Shown in pieces: positions 16,211-24,161 of a DNA stretch of 48,490 nt (within the stretch, counting starts at the first letter, position 1; the number at the start of each line of letters is the position of its first letter). Source of the DNA: Opitutaceae bacterium (GTDB lineage: Bacteria > Verrucomicrobiota > Verrucomicrobiia > Opitutales > Opitutaceae). Made by a program: the position numbers and the translations under genes. Where the stretch lies: positions 1 to 48,490 of the forward strand of contig JAUSID010000170.1 of the NCBI GenBank assembly GCA_030648295.1, read 5' to 3'. The notes beneath the pieces are model-generated. The model saw only the letters and a list, made by a program, of their open reading frames with translations, was not told the DNA's origin and ran no database searches.

Positions 16211-17827
16211 ATGTTCGCCGTCCTTCACCTTGCCGATTTCGCGCTGCAAGCCGTGCTCCGCACGGAGCACGATGCGCACGCAGGTGAGCCGGCCGCGCTG
16301 TTCGACAGCACGAAAAAGAAATCGCTCGCGCTCGCGGTCAACGCCGCCGCCCGCGCCGCCGGAGTCGACGCGGGCATGACCGCGCCGCAGGCGGTCGCCC
16401 GGTGTCCGTCACTCGTCATTCGCACCCCGGATTCCGCGGCCGAAACCGAGGCGCGCGCCGCGCTGCTCGCGACCGGCTTCCTGCTGTCGCCGACGATCGA
16501 GGACACCGCACCGGGCGTTTGCACGATTGATCTTAAGGGAGCCGATCTCGAGCGAACAACCGTGGCCGCCGAAGCGGCCGTGGCCGAACTGGCGCGGCTC
16601 GATTTGTCCGCCGTCGCCGGCATCGGCCGCACTCCGCTGCTCGCGCTGTACGCGGCCCGCAGCAACCGCTTCGCACAACAACCGCGAAACCCGAAACACG
16701 AAACCCAAAACTCAGAACCCACCACTCCGAACTCAGAACCCAGAACCCAAAACCCAGAACCCAGCACCCAGCACCCAGAATTCGCTTTCGTCACCGAGGG
16801 CGCGGCGGATTACGGCGCGAGCAAGGTAGTTCATGTGGTGACGGACGAAAAAGGTTTTCTCGCGCCACTCCCGCTCTCCACCGCCGAACCGCCGCCCGTG
16901 CTGGCCGACGTTTTCGCCGGCTGGGGTATCCGCACCCTCGGCGAATTCACCGCGCTGCCCCGCGACGAAATCGTCCGACGTTTCGGCCATGAAGGACTCG
17001 CCTTCTGGCGGCGTGCCATGGGCGGCGAGCCGCGGCCGCTGCGACCGGTGACGCCGCCGCAGGAATTTTCCGCCGGCATGCTATTCGAGGAAACGGTCGA
17101 GACGCTCGAGCCGCTGCTTTTCATCCTGCGGCGTTTCGTCGAGCGACTGTCGCTCGAGTTGCGTGCGGCGCAATTCGTCGCCGCCGAGATATCGCTCACC
17201 CTCATTCTCGCGGACGACAACCACCTCGCGCGCAGTTTCCGGCTGCCGGAGCCGACGGCCGACACCGAGATCCTGTTCCGCGCGCTGCACTCTCATCTCG
17301 AGTCGCTGCACACCGACTCGCCCATCGCCGGCGTGCAGTTGCGAGTCACACCGGCGCGACCGCTCGTCCGGCAGCAGGGATTGTTCGAAACGGGCCTGCG
17401 CGATCCGCACGGGTTCGCGGAAACCCTCGCCCGCGTGGTCGCGATTGTCGGCAGCAACCGCGTCGGCACGCCAAAGCTGGAGGACACGCACCGGCCCGAC
17501 GCGGTCACGCTGGTGCCGCCGGCCGCCCTGGTGCCGCCGCCAGTCGATCCGCCGGTGCATCCGCCAATCGGACTGCCTCTCCGCCGGTATCGGCCGCCGC
17601 TGCCGGCCACGCTCGAGTTGATGGACGGAAAACCCACGTACGTTTCGGCCGGTCACTTTCACGGTGCGATCGTGGAGTTGCGCGGACCGTGGCGAAGCAG
17701 CGGCGACTGGTGGCAGAGCGATCGCGTATGGCACCGGATTGAATACGACATCGCCCTCGCCGATGGCGGCCTCTATCGGCTGCTCCGCATCGGCGACGAG
17801 TGGTTCGTGGAGGGTGAGTATGACTAA
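16211..17827 (+). CDS. imuB: ImuB-like Y-family polymerase homologue
   Basis: 538 residues from the ATG at 16211; the frame upstream is only repeat DNA. It keeps the Y-family layout: N-terminal FAVLHLADFALQAVLR, fingers region KKKSLALAVNAAARAAGVDAGMTAPQA, GVCTIDLKG at 102-110 where active polymerases have S-x-D-E, helix-hairpin motif AVAGIGRTPLLAL, and a little-finger-like domain. The catalytic Glu position reads Leu, as expected for ImuB, a non-catalytic partner in SOS mutagenesis. Residues 157-190 are a low-complexity insert coded by CCCAGAA heptamers. dnaE2, the usual third gene, does not follow; a HisN-like gene does. Its stop codon overlaps the next repeat array. Confidence 0.85.
   Translation: MFAVLHLADFALQAVLRTEHDAHAGEPAALFDSTKKKSLALAVNAAARAAGVDAGMTAPQAVARCPSLVIRTPDSAAETEARAALLATGFLLSPTIEDTAPGVCTIDLKGADLERTTVAAEAAVAELARLDLSAVAGIGRTPLLALYAARSNRFAQQPRNPKHETQNSEPTTPNSEPRTQNPEPSTQHPEFAFVTEGAADYGASKVVHVVTDEKGFLAPLPLSTAEPPPVLADVFAGWGIRTLGEFTALPRDEIVRRFGHEGLAFWRRAMGGEPRPLRPVTPPQEFSAGMLFEETVETLEPLLFILRRFVERLSLELRAAQFVAAEISLTLILADDNHLARSFRLPEPTADTEILFRALHSHLESLHTDSPIAGVQLRVTPARPLVRQQGLFETGLRDPHGFAETLARVVAIVGSNRVGTPKLEDTHRPDAVTLVPPAALVPPPVDPPVHPPIGLPLRRYRPPLPATLELMDGKPTYVSAGHFHGAIVELRGPWRSSGDWWQSDRVWHRIEYDIALADGGLYRLLRIGDEWFVEGEYD
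16679..16780 (+). repeat. in-frame heptamer array (CCCAGAA) inside imuB
   Basis: About fourteen degenerate heptamers (CCCAGAA, CCCAAAA, CCGAACT and similar), all in one orientation, lie inside imuB. They encode residues 157-190, rich in Gln, Asn, Pro, Glu, Thr and Arg (EPRTQNPEP-like). The same unit forms the arms just upstream of imuB. The flanking protein sequence is normal for the family on both sides. Confidence 0.85.
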
Positions 17828-17959
17828 AAAGGACCAAGGGACTAAAAGACCAAGGGACCAAAGGACCAGAACACCGCTTACGGCGGTGACGATCCTTTGG
17901 CCGCGGTCCCTTAGTCCTTTGGTCCCTTAGTCCCTTAGTCCTTTGGTCTTTTAGTCCCT
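17823..17959. repeat. octamer inverted arms (GGGACYAA) filling the imuB-hisN gap
   Basis: The left arm has about five units of GGGACYAA (or AAGACCAA), beginning within the last imuB codon and its TAA stop. The right arm has about seven inverted units (TTRGTCCC/TTTGGTCY) and ends one base before the ATG of the next gene. The loop is 17870-17905. The gap between the two genes therefore consists of this element and almost nothing else. Confidence 0.85.
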
Positions 17960-17960
17960 T

Positions 17961-18737
17961 ATGGATTTTTCACCTTACCGGGCGCTCATGACCGAGCTCG
18001 CGATCGAAAGCGGCACCTTCATCAAACCGCTGTTCGGCCAGGCGAAAATCGCGGTCGACACCAAGGCGGACGACACCCCGGTGACGGCGGCCGATCGCGG
18101 CGCGGAGGAAATGATGCGCGCGTTGATCCGCAAGCGGCATCCCAGCCACGGCATCATTGGAGAAGAATTCGGCAGCGAACGCGCCGACGCGGAATTCGTC
18201 TGGGTGCTCGATCCCGTCGACGGCACGAAATCCTTCATCACGGGCGTGCCACTCTGGGGAACGCTGATCGCGCTGCTGCATCAGGGACAGCCGGTGCTCG
18301 GCTGCATTCACCAGCCGATTTTGCATCAACTCGTGCTGGGCGACGGGCACACGACCACCTTGAACGCACGGCCGGTCCGCTGCCGGCCGACGACGCGAAT
18401 CGAGGCGGCGACGCTTCTCACGAGCGATCCACGCGCGCCCGCGAAACACCAGGATGGCGCCAGCTATGATGCCTTGGAGCAGCGCGCCAAACTCGCACGC
18501 ACGTGGGGCGATTGTTACGGCTATCTGCTCGTGGCCACGGGCTGGGCGGACATCGCGCTGGATCCGATCATGAACCCGTGGGATATCGCGGCGCTGGTGC
18601 CCGTGATTCGTGGAGCTGGCGGTGTGATCACCGATTGGAAGGGCGGCCCGGCCTACCCCGCTGAATCGACCGTCGCCGCCGCCACCCCGGAACTCCACGC
18701 CGCCGTGATCGCGACGCTGAATCCGAAGCCGCGTTGA
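17961..18737 (+). CDS. inositol-monophosphatase-family phosphatase, HisN-like
   Basis: 258 residues of the Mg2+-dependent IMPase/FBPase superfamily. The metal and phosphate motifs are GEEFG (first carboxylates), DPVDGTKSF at about residues 83-91, and the later MNPWDIAALVPVIRGAGG. The N-terminal DDTPVTAADRGAEE is typical of HisN-type histidinol-phosphate phosphatases, which catalyse the penultimate step of histidine synthesis; inositol or nucleotide 3'-phosphatase activity cannot be excluded. It starts directly after the octamer array, with no room for a separate leader, so it is probably transcribed from upstream or from within the repeat. Confidence 0.88.
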   Translation: MDFSPYRALMTELAIESGTFIKPLFGQAKIAVDTKADDTPVTAADRGAEEMMRALIRKRHPSHGIIGEEFGSERADAEFVWVLDPVDGTKSFITGVPLWGTLIALLHQGQPVLGCIHQPILHQLVLGDGHTTTLNARPVRCRPTTRIEAATLLTSDPRAPAKHQDGASYDALEQRAKLARTWGDCYGYLLVATGWADIALDPIMNPWDIAALVPVIRGAGGVITDWKGGPAYPAESTVAAATPELHAAVIATLNPKPR

Positions 18738-18763
18738 ATCGGCGTTGAAAATGGCACGGGCAT

Positions 18764-18835
18764 CCCTGGTCGCCTTCGGCGCCGCCAGAGGCGGGTAAAC
18801 CCTGGCCGCCTTCGGCGCCGCCGGAGGCGGGCAAG
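18764..18835. repeat. 36-bp tandem duplication
   Basis: Two adjacent 36-bp copies (18764-18799 and 18800-18835) begin CCCTGG and share CGCCTTCGGCGCCGCC and GAGGCGGG, with about five differences. Each contains the self-complementary GGCGCC and a GCCGCC/GGCGG pair, so each can fold. They sit between convergent hisN-like and queF genes. Confidence 0.75.
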
Positions 18836-18895
18836 CTTGCCCGTGTTTGTCTGATCATTGGCCTCCCGCCTCGCGAGGCGCCCATGCCGCTTCGC

Positions 18896-19264
18896 TCAGG
18901 CCTTCCTCGTCCGCTTCTGGCCGCTCCACTCGGCGGTGATTCGCGAGGTGAAACCGCCGCGTGCTTTCCAGTCGGCGATGATGCTGAGGCTCCGCGGCCG
19001 CAACACCGTGCCAAGATCGTCGCAGATCTTGTTCGTCACCTCCTCGAAAAAAATCCCCTCGTTCCGATACGCGTGGAAATACAGTTTCAGCGACTTCAGC
19101 TCGACGCAGATCTTGTCGGCGACATAACGCACCGTGATTGCCGCGAAGTCCGGATGGCCGGTGATGGGGCACACCGACGTGAACTCGTGATGCGTGTGCT
19201 CGATCACGTAATCGCGCTTCGGGGCAGGATTCGGAAAGGTCTCGAGAATTTTCGGGTCGGCCAT
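18896..19264 (-). CDS. queF: NADPH-dependent preQ0 reductase QueF
   Basis: 122 residues, short (type I) QueF. It reduces the nitrile of 7-cyano-7-deazaguanine to preQ1 in queuosine tRNA modification. The catalytic Cys is C32 in SVCPITGHPDF, with Asp at 39. The QueF signature follows: ICVELKSLKLYFHAYRNEGIFFEEVTN. It ends with ITAEWSGQKRTRKA. The ATG at 19264 is chosen because the upstream extension to 19342 is repeat DNA. No preQ1 riboswitch is recognisable upstream, where a heptamer array lies instead. Confidence 0.95.
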   Translation of the reverse strand: MADPKILETFPNPAPKRDYVIEHTHHEFTSVCPITGHPDFAAITVRYVADKICVELKSLKLYFHAYRNEGIFFEEVTNKICDDLGTVLRPRSLSIIADWKARGGFTSRITAEWSGQKRTRKA

Positions 19265-19271
19265 GGCGAGA

Positions 19272-19356
19272 GTGACAAGTGACGAGTGATGAGTGACAAG
19301 GTCAGAACGATAACGGCGCGGCTCAAACTTGCCACTCGTCACGTGTCACTCGTCAC
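19272..19356. repeat. heptamer inverted arms (GTGACRA) between rny and queF
   Basis: Four direct heptamers GTGACAA/GTGACGA/GTGATGA occupy 19272-19299. Inverted units (TCGTCAC, GTGTCAC, TTGCCAC) occupy 19329-19356. The arms start eight bases before the queF start codon and end 19 bases before the rny stop, filling the gap between two genes on the same strand. Confidence 0.85.
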
Positions 19357-19375
19357 TGCGTCGCCCGCGGCGCCG

Positions 19376-20986
19376 TCACGTGGCGGTTTCCGTGAACCGC
19401 GCCTCGCGAATCACCGTCACCTTGATTGTGCTCGGATACTGCAGCTCGGTCTCGATGCGCTTGCGCAGCTCCTTCGCGATTTCCCGCGCGCGATCGTCCG
19501 TCACCTCCTGCGGGGAGACCACGACCCGGATTTCGCGGCCGGCCTGAATCGCGAATGCCTGCTGCACGCCCTCGATTGACAGTGCCAGTTTCTCCAGGCG
19601 GCCCAGCCGCTGGATATAGCCGGTCATCGACTCCGCCCGAGCACCGGGCCTCACCGCGGAAATCGTGTCGGCCAGTATCACCAACCCGGCGTACACCGTC
19701 TCGGGCTTCACCTCCTCGTGGTGCGCCGCGACGGCGTTCACCACGATCGGCGTCTCGCCGTAACGCTTGATGAACTCGGCGCCGATGACGGCGTGGCTGC
19801 CCTCGAGTTCGCCCGGCACGCCCTTGCCGATGTCGTGCAGCAGCCCGGCACGCTTCGCGAGGTTCGGATCGAGTCCCACCTCGCTCGCGATCATCGACGC
19901 GAGAAATGCCGCCTCGATCGAGTGGTCGAGCGCGTTTTGGTTATACGAGAAACGATATTTCAACTTTCCGAGCAGCTTGATGATCTCGGGGTGAAGACCG
20001 TTGATGTTCAGCCGCGCGACCGCGTCCTCGCCGGCCTGCGTCGTGATCAGCTCGATTTCGTCCTGCGCTCGCTTGACGTATTCCTCGATCGACGCCGGGT
20101 GAATCCGGCCGTCCTTGATCAAGCTGTCGAGGGCGGTGCGCGCCACCTCGCGGCGCACCGGATCGAACGACGACACGAGCACCATCTGAGGCGACTCGTC
20201 GATGAGCAGCGTCACGCCGGTGGCGGACTCGAACGCCTTGATGTTGCGTCCCTCGCGGCCGATGATCCGGCCCTTCATCTCCTCGTTCGGCAGCTGGATG
20301 ATGGTCGCGGTGAGATCGTTGTTCGGCTTGCTCGCGATCCGCTGCATCGCGGAAATCAAGATCCGGCGCGCTTCGTTCTGGAGTTCCTGCTCGGATTTTT
20401 CGAGGACGGCGCGGCGCATCGCGCGCAACTCGTCCTGGCACTCCAGCATCACCTCTTCGCGCAGCTGCTTCTTGATCTCGTCCGCGTCGAGCTGGGACAC
20501 GCCCTCGAGCCGTTTGCGCACGCTCTTCGACAGCGCGCGGATGGCATCACGCGCCTGCCGGATGGCGGCATTCTCGCGGTTGAGACGTTCCTGCCGCTGC
20601 TCCAATTGGTAGTCGAGCAGCGCAAGCGATTCCTCGTGCGCGCGAATTTCGCGCAATCTGACGTCGGCTTCGATCTCGCGCCGGTCGAACTCGCGATTCA
20701 GCTCGGCCCGACGCTCCTGGATCTCGGCCTCCGCCTTCTGCTTCATCTCCTCAGCGGCAACCGCCGCCTCACGGCGGGCAACCTCCATCAGTTCGCCCGC
20801 CTGCTCGTGCGCCACGCGCCGCGTGTGCCGGGTGAACGACCAGACGACCAGAAAGCCAATGCCGCCACCGATGAGCAGCGCCGCCGTGAGGGACCAGTCA
20901 AGCGGGTCCCCCTCGGCGAGCAGAAGTGCGAAGTCGGCTGCGCTTCCCGGCGTCAAGTATCGGCCAAGGTAGGACCCCGCATGCAA
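19376..20986 (-). CDS. rny: ribonuclease Y
   Basis: 536 residues; membrane-anchored endoribonuclease that starts mRNA decay. One N-terminal membrane helix lies near 32-52 (WSLTAALLIGGGIGFLVVWSF). A long coiled coil follows at about 55-210, a KH domain at about 225-290 (GRIIGREGRNIKAFESATGVTLLIDE), and an HD domain with HSIEAA and the metal pair HD at 384-385 (LLHDIGKGVPGELEGSH). The C-terminus ASTIKVTVIRE-like (TIKVTVIREARFTETAT) is typical. The start lies 3 bases after the exosortase stop, so the two genes are probably cotranscribed, an unusual pairing. Confidence 0.96.
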   Translation of the reverse strand: MHAGSYLGRYLTPGSAADFALLLAEGDPLDWSLTAALLIGGGIGFLVVWSFTRHTRRVAHEQAGELMEVARREAAVAAEEMKQKAEAEIQERRAELNREFDRREIEADVRLREIRAHEESLALLDYQLEQRQERLNRENAAIRQARDAIRALSKSVRKRLEGVSQLDADEIKKQLREEVMLECQDELRAMRRAVLEKSEQELQNEARRILISAMQRIASKPNNDLTATIIQLPNEEMKGRIIGREGRNIKAFESATGVTLLIDESPQMVLVSSFDPVRREVARTALDSLIKDGRIHPASIEEYVKRAQDEIELITTQAGEDAVARLNINGLHPEIIKLLGKLKYRFSYNQNALDHSIEAAFLASMIASEVGLDPNLAKRAGLLHDIGKGVPGELEGSHAVIGAEFIKRYGETPIVVNAVAAHHEEVKPETVYAGLVILADTISAVRPGARAESMTGYIQRLGRLEKLALSIEGVQQAFAIQAGREIRVVVSPQEVTDDRAREIAKELRKRIETELQYPSTIKVTVIREARFTETAT

Positions 20987-20989
20987 ACC

Positions 20990-22996
20990 TCAAGATTTCT
21001 CCGGTGGGTTTTCTCCCGCGCCAGCCCGTACCTGTCTTTTTTGCGGCGCAAAAACCGGGAGCGCGTGATCCAACACCGCCTGCATCCGCGCCAGGGCGGC
21101 GGGTTCACCATCGCTGGCATCGGTTTGCATCAGGACATAGGCCCAGCGATCGGCGCGGGCATGGGCCACCCGGTTCCAGCCATCGCGCAGCACCCGCTGC
21201 CAGTGCGTGGCCACGATGGCATCGCCGCCAATGAACCAATAGGCGGTGAGCTGCGGCACCACGACCGGGCCGCGTGGCGTCGACACCTCACGACGGACCC
21301 GCAATACGGTGGCGGGAAAGGTGCCGCGACCCGCCGGCCCAAATCGAAACTGATGCTCCGCCGCGCCCGCCACCGTCCAGCCTTGCCCGACGAGGCAGAG
21401 TTCGGGCCGGTGAATCGAGGTGCGGTCGCGGCCGCTGAGCACGATGGACAATAAAACCTGGCGGCGGGGATCGGCGACCGGAACATATGACTTCCGGGAG
21501 AAGCCCGTATCCGCGGGCAGGATATCGCGTTCCACCGCGGTGACCTCGGTCCGCCGGCCAATCCAATCGACGCCGAGAAAGGCGGGCAGTTCCACCGGAT
21601 CGCGGCCGTCGGCCGTGAGTGCCACGCCCGCTTCACCACGCGCGGGCAGGTTCGCGAGATGGTGGAGGAACAACATCTCGGCCGCGGCGAGCGCGACGAC
21701 GACACCGGTGACGAGCGCCAATTGCGGATTGCGGATTGCGGATTGCGGATTGGCGGCTACGTCGGTCCGACTGGCGGCGTTTTCCGTTTCCGTTTCCGTT
21801 TCCGGTTTCCGGTTTCCGGTCTCCGGTTTTTCGAAATCCGCAATCCGCAATCCGCGATCCGCAATTGCCGCCTCCGGCCACCACCGCCGGATGGCGGCGA
21901 TTGCCGCCAGCACCCCGCCGAGGACGATGACAAACACCCCGAACCCCATGATCTTGTGCGCGACATCGCCCCACTTGGGTCCGCCGATTTGCGCGGCGAA
22001 GATGATGGCGACAATCCGCGCGACGTTGCCGACATAGACCAGCGGAAAACACAGCGCGACGACCAGGGCGCGCCGTCCCGTACCGCGAAAGTTGAGGTAT
22101 CCGGCGAGGAGTGACAGTGCGACCATGGCGGTGAGCGAGCGCACGCCCGAGCACGCGGCCGCGACGTCATAGTGGTAGCGTCCGTCCGGCGCCACGAGCT
22201 GGGTTCCGCTTTGCAGCACCGCAATGCCGGCCGCACGAGCGATCGCGCCGCTGGCATCGACGACGCCCATCCGCAGCCAGAACCCCAGCGAGTCGAGCAC
22301 GTTGATCGGAATCGCGAACACCATGAACCCGAGCGGAAACGCCGCCGCCGCGCCCCAGCGGCGGCCACCGGCCAGCCGGACCAAGCCCCAGGTGAAAAGA
22401 AGAAAGGCGACGATGCTCAGCCGGGTCTGCTGCGCCGCGAAGCCGAGCGCGTGCAGCCCGAAGCCGGACAGCAGGGCGGCGAACGGCGCTAGAATTTCGG
22501 ATTTCGGATTTCGGATTTCGGATTGGCGGGTGCCCCGAGCGATAAAGGCCTCATGCTGATCGGAGCGTCTGCTATCCGGTTTCCGGTCTCCGGTATCCGG
22601 TATCAGCGAATCCGGTTTCCGGTTTCCGGTTTCCGAAATCGTCTCCCCCGGTATCCGGTCTTCGGTCTCCGGTATCAGGGCATCCGGTTTCCGGTCTCCG
22701 GTTTCCGGAATTGTTGAATCCGCAATCCGCAATCCGCGATCCGCAATTTGCGGGTCCGCCATCCTGACGTTTCGCCACAGCAGCCACGCGCTCAGCCCGA
22801 GTATCAGCCAGCCATGCTCCGTCTCCGATCCGGGATTCGACCACTGAAACGTCCACCAGTAGAAGAGCGACGGCGTGTTCACATAACCCCGCACAGCATT
22901 CCCGAAGAATCCGAACAACAGCGCCGCCATGAGCGCGCACAACACGGTCGCCAAAACCGGCGTGAGGCGGTGGGGTTTTGCGGCTGGATTGCTCAT
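20990..22996 (-). CDS. exosortase fused to EpsI-type domain, with repeat-coded linkers
   Basis: 668 residues. Exosortases are membrane transpeptidase-like enzymes that process PEP-CTERM-type proteins in bacteria making exopolysaccharide. The catalytic set is present: Cys282 (AAACSGVRSL), Arg327 (GNVARIV) and His347 (DVAHKIMGF). The C-terminal ~240 residues form an EpsI-like periplasmic domain with HRPELCLVGQGW. Between membrane helices 2 and 3, residues 82-168, and before EpsI, residues 377-426, the protein is low-complexity and coded by heptamer repeats. Without these the length would be near 530, usual for the fusion type. It is divergent from the glycosyltransferase at 23043, consistent with an exopolysaccharide locus. 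Confidence 0.92.
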   Translation of the reverse strand: MSNPAAKPHRLTPVLATVLCALMAALLFGFFGNAVRGYVNTPSLFYWWTFQWSNPGSETEHGWLILGLSAWLLWRNVRMADPQIADRGLRIADSTIPETGDRKPDALIPETEDRIPGETISETGNRKPDSLIPDTGDRKPDSRRSDQHEAFIARGTRQSEIRNPKSEILAPFAALLSGFGLHALGFAAQQTRLSIVAFLLFTWGLVRLAGGRRWGAAAAFPLGFMVFAIPINVLDSLGFWLRMGVVDASGAIARAAGIAVLQSGTQLVAPDGRYHYDVAAACSGVRSLTAMVALSLLAGYLNFRGTGRRALVVALCFPLVYVGNVARIVAIIFAAQIGGPKWGDVAHKIMGFGVFVIVLGGVLAAIAAIRRWWPEAAIADRGLRIADFEKPETGNRKPETETETENAASRTDVAANPQSAIRNPQLALVTGVVVALAAAEMLFLHHLANLPARGEAGVALTADGRDPVELPAFLGVDWIGRRTEVTAVERDILPADTGFSRKSYVPVADPRRQVLLSIVLSGRDRTSIHRPELCLVGQGWTVAGAAEHQFRFGPAGRGTFPATVLRVRREVSTPRGPVVVPQLTAYWFIGGDAIVATHWQRVLRDGWNRVAHARADRWAYVLMQTDASDGEPAALARMQAVLDHALPVFAPQKRQVRAGAGENPPEKS
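21719..21868 (-). repeat. in-frame nested heptamer hairpin in exosortase, second insert
   Basis: Outer arms are ATTGCGG heptamers, left about 21724-21753 and inverted right about 21836-21866. The inner part holds GTTTCCG/TTTCCG units at about 21780-21830. The element codes residues 377-426 (IADRGLRIAD, PETGNRKPE, NPQSAIRNPQ), between the exosortase core and the EpsI domain. Confidence 0.85.
22493..22753 (-). repeat. in-frame nested heptamer hairpin in exosortase, first insert
   Basis: Outer arms are ATTTCGG/ATTGCGG heptamers (about 22494-22526, and inverted about 22722-22750). The inner part holds many GTTTCCG, GTATCCG and GTCTCCG units at about 22568-22715. It codes residues 82-168, where 21-base steps give a seven-residue pattern (PETGDRK, PDTGDRK). 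It lies in a loop between membrane segments. Confidence 0.85.
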
Positions 22997-23042
22997 CGGT
23001 CTGCGTCATCATCCGCCACAGCTCCATGTTTCCAAGCCTGAG

Positions 23043-24161
23043 ATGAAGCTTCTCGTCCTCGCGCAGACTCCGCCCCCTCTGCACGGCCAGAGCGTCATGG
23101 TCCAGGCAATGGTGAGCGGACTGCCGGCGTTGGGAATCCAGGTCCATCACGTCAATCTGCGGCTGTCGCGGGATGGCGGCGATGTCGGTCGGTGGCGACT
23201 GGGCAAGACGATCGCCACCGTGCGGTTCGCGTTCCGAGCGGTCGCCGCGCAATATCGACAGGGCTGCGACACGCTTTATTATGTACCGGCGCCGCCGGCC
23301 AAGCGCGGTGCGCTGTATCGCGATTGGGTGTTGATGGCGCTGTGCCGGCCGTTTTTCCGCCGGCTCGTCTTGCACTGGCACGCGGCCGGGCTAGGTGAAT
23401 GGCTGCAAACGTCTGCGACGGCGTTCGAACGTTACGTCACCCGCCGGCTGCTCGGCCGGGCGGATCTGGCAATCGTGGTGGCGGACGCGTTGCGGCCCGA
23501 CGCCACTCTCCTGGATGCAAAGCATGTCGCCATCGTCCCGAACGGAATTCCGGATCCCGGCGTCCTCGCGGCAGCTCCGCCGGAAGGACCGATCCAGCTT
23601 CTGTTTCTCGGCCTGTGCAGCGAGGAAAAGGGTCTGTTTGCCGCGGCGGAGGCAGTGCTCGAAGCGAACCGTCATGCTCGAGCGCCGCGGGCCAAGCCGT
23701 CCTTCATCCTCACCGCGGCGGGATCGTTCGACGGCTTTAGCTCTGCTTCACGATTTTCCGATCTGAGGGAACAGCACCCGGAATGCCTGCATCACGCCGG
23801 CGTCGTCGGGACGGACGAAAAACGCCGGCTGTTCGAGGCGGTGCACGCCCTGTGCCTTCCGACCCGCTATGCGGCCGAAGCGATGCCGCTTGTCGCCCTC
23901 GAGGCGCTGGCGCACGACCGGACGATCGTGGCGACGCGGTGGCGCGCCCTTTCTGAAATCGTCACGCCGGACACCGGGATCCTGGTGGCGCCCGGCAACC
24001 GTGCCGAACTCGTCGAGGCCTTGCTGAAACTGCGACGCGGGCGTCCCGCGGCCGGCGTGTGTCGCGCCCGTTACCTGGAGTTGTACACGCTCGATCGGCA
24101 TCTGAACCGGCTGGCCGCCGCGCTGCGGGACAGCGCGACACCACCACCTGCACGTGGCTGA
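23043..24161 (+). CDS. glycosyltransferase, GT4 family
   Basis: 372 residues; GT-B fold retaining glycosyltransferase acting on the cytoplasmic side in polysaccharide assembly. The N-terminal domain begins MKLLVLAQTPPPLHGQSVM, a usual GT4 opening. The linker motif is VAIVPNGIPDPG. The C-terminal nucleotide-sugar site has AMPLVALEALAHDRTIVATRW, the E-x7-E type. I chose the ATG at 23043, as the frame before it is antisense to the exosortase start. It is divergent from the exosortase with 46 bp between starts. A truncated GT2 fragment overlaps its 3' end. The sugar donor and acceptor are unknown. Confidence 0.9.
   Translation: MKLLVLAQTPPPLHGQSVMVQAMVSGLPALGIQVHHVNLRLSRDGGDVGRWRLGKTIATVRFAFRAVAAQYRQGCDTLYYVPAPPAKRGALYRDWVLMALCRPFFRRLVLHWHAAGLGEWLQTSATAFERYVTRRLLGRADLAIVVADALRPDATLLDAKHVAIVPNGIPDPGVLAAAPPEGPIQLLFLGLCSEEKGLFAAAEAVLEANRHARAPRAKPSFILTAAGSFDGFSSASRFSDLREQHPECLHHAGVVGTDEKRRLFEAVHALCLPTRYAAEAMPLVALEALAHDRTIVATRWRALSEIVTPDTGILVAPGNRAELVEALLKLRRGRPAAGVCRARYLELYTLDRHLNRLAAALRDSATPPPARG

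Noticed and set aside
19265-19375. preQ1 riboswitch upstream of queF
   Set aside because: The leader is a heptamer repeat array; no preQ1 aptamer features could be recognised.
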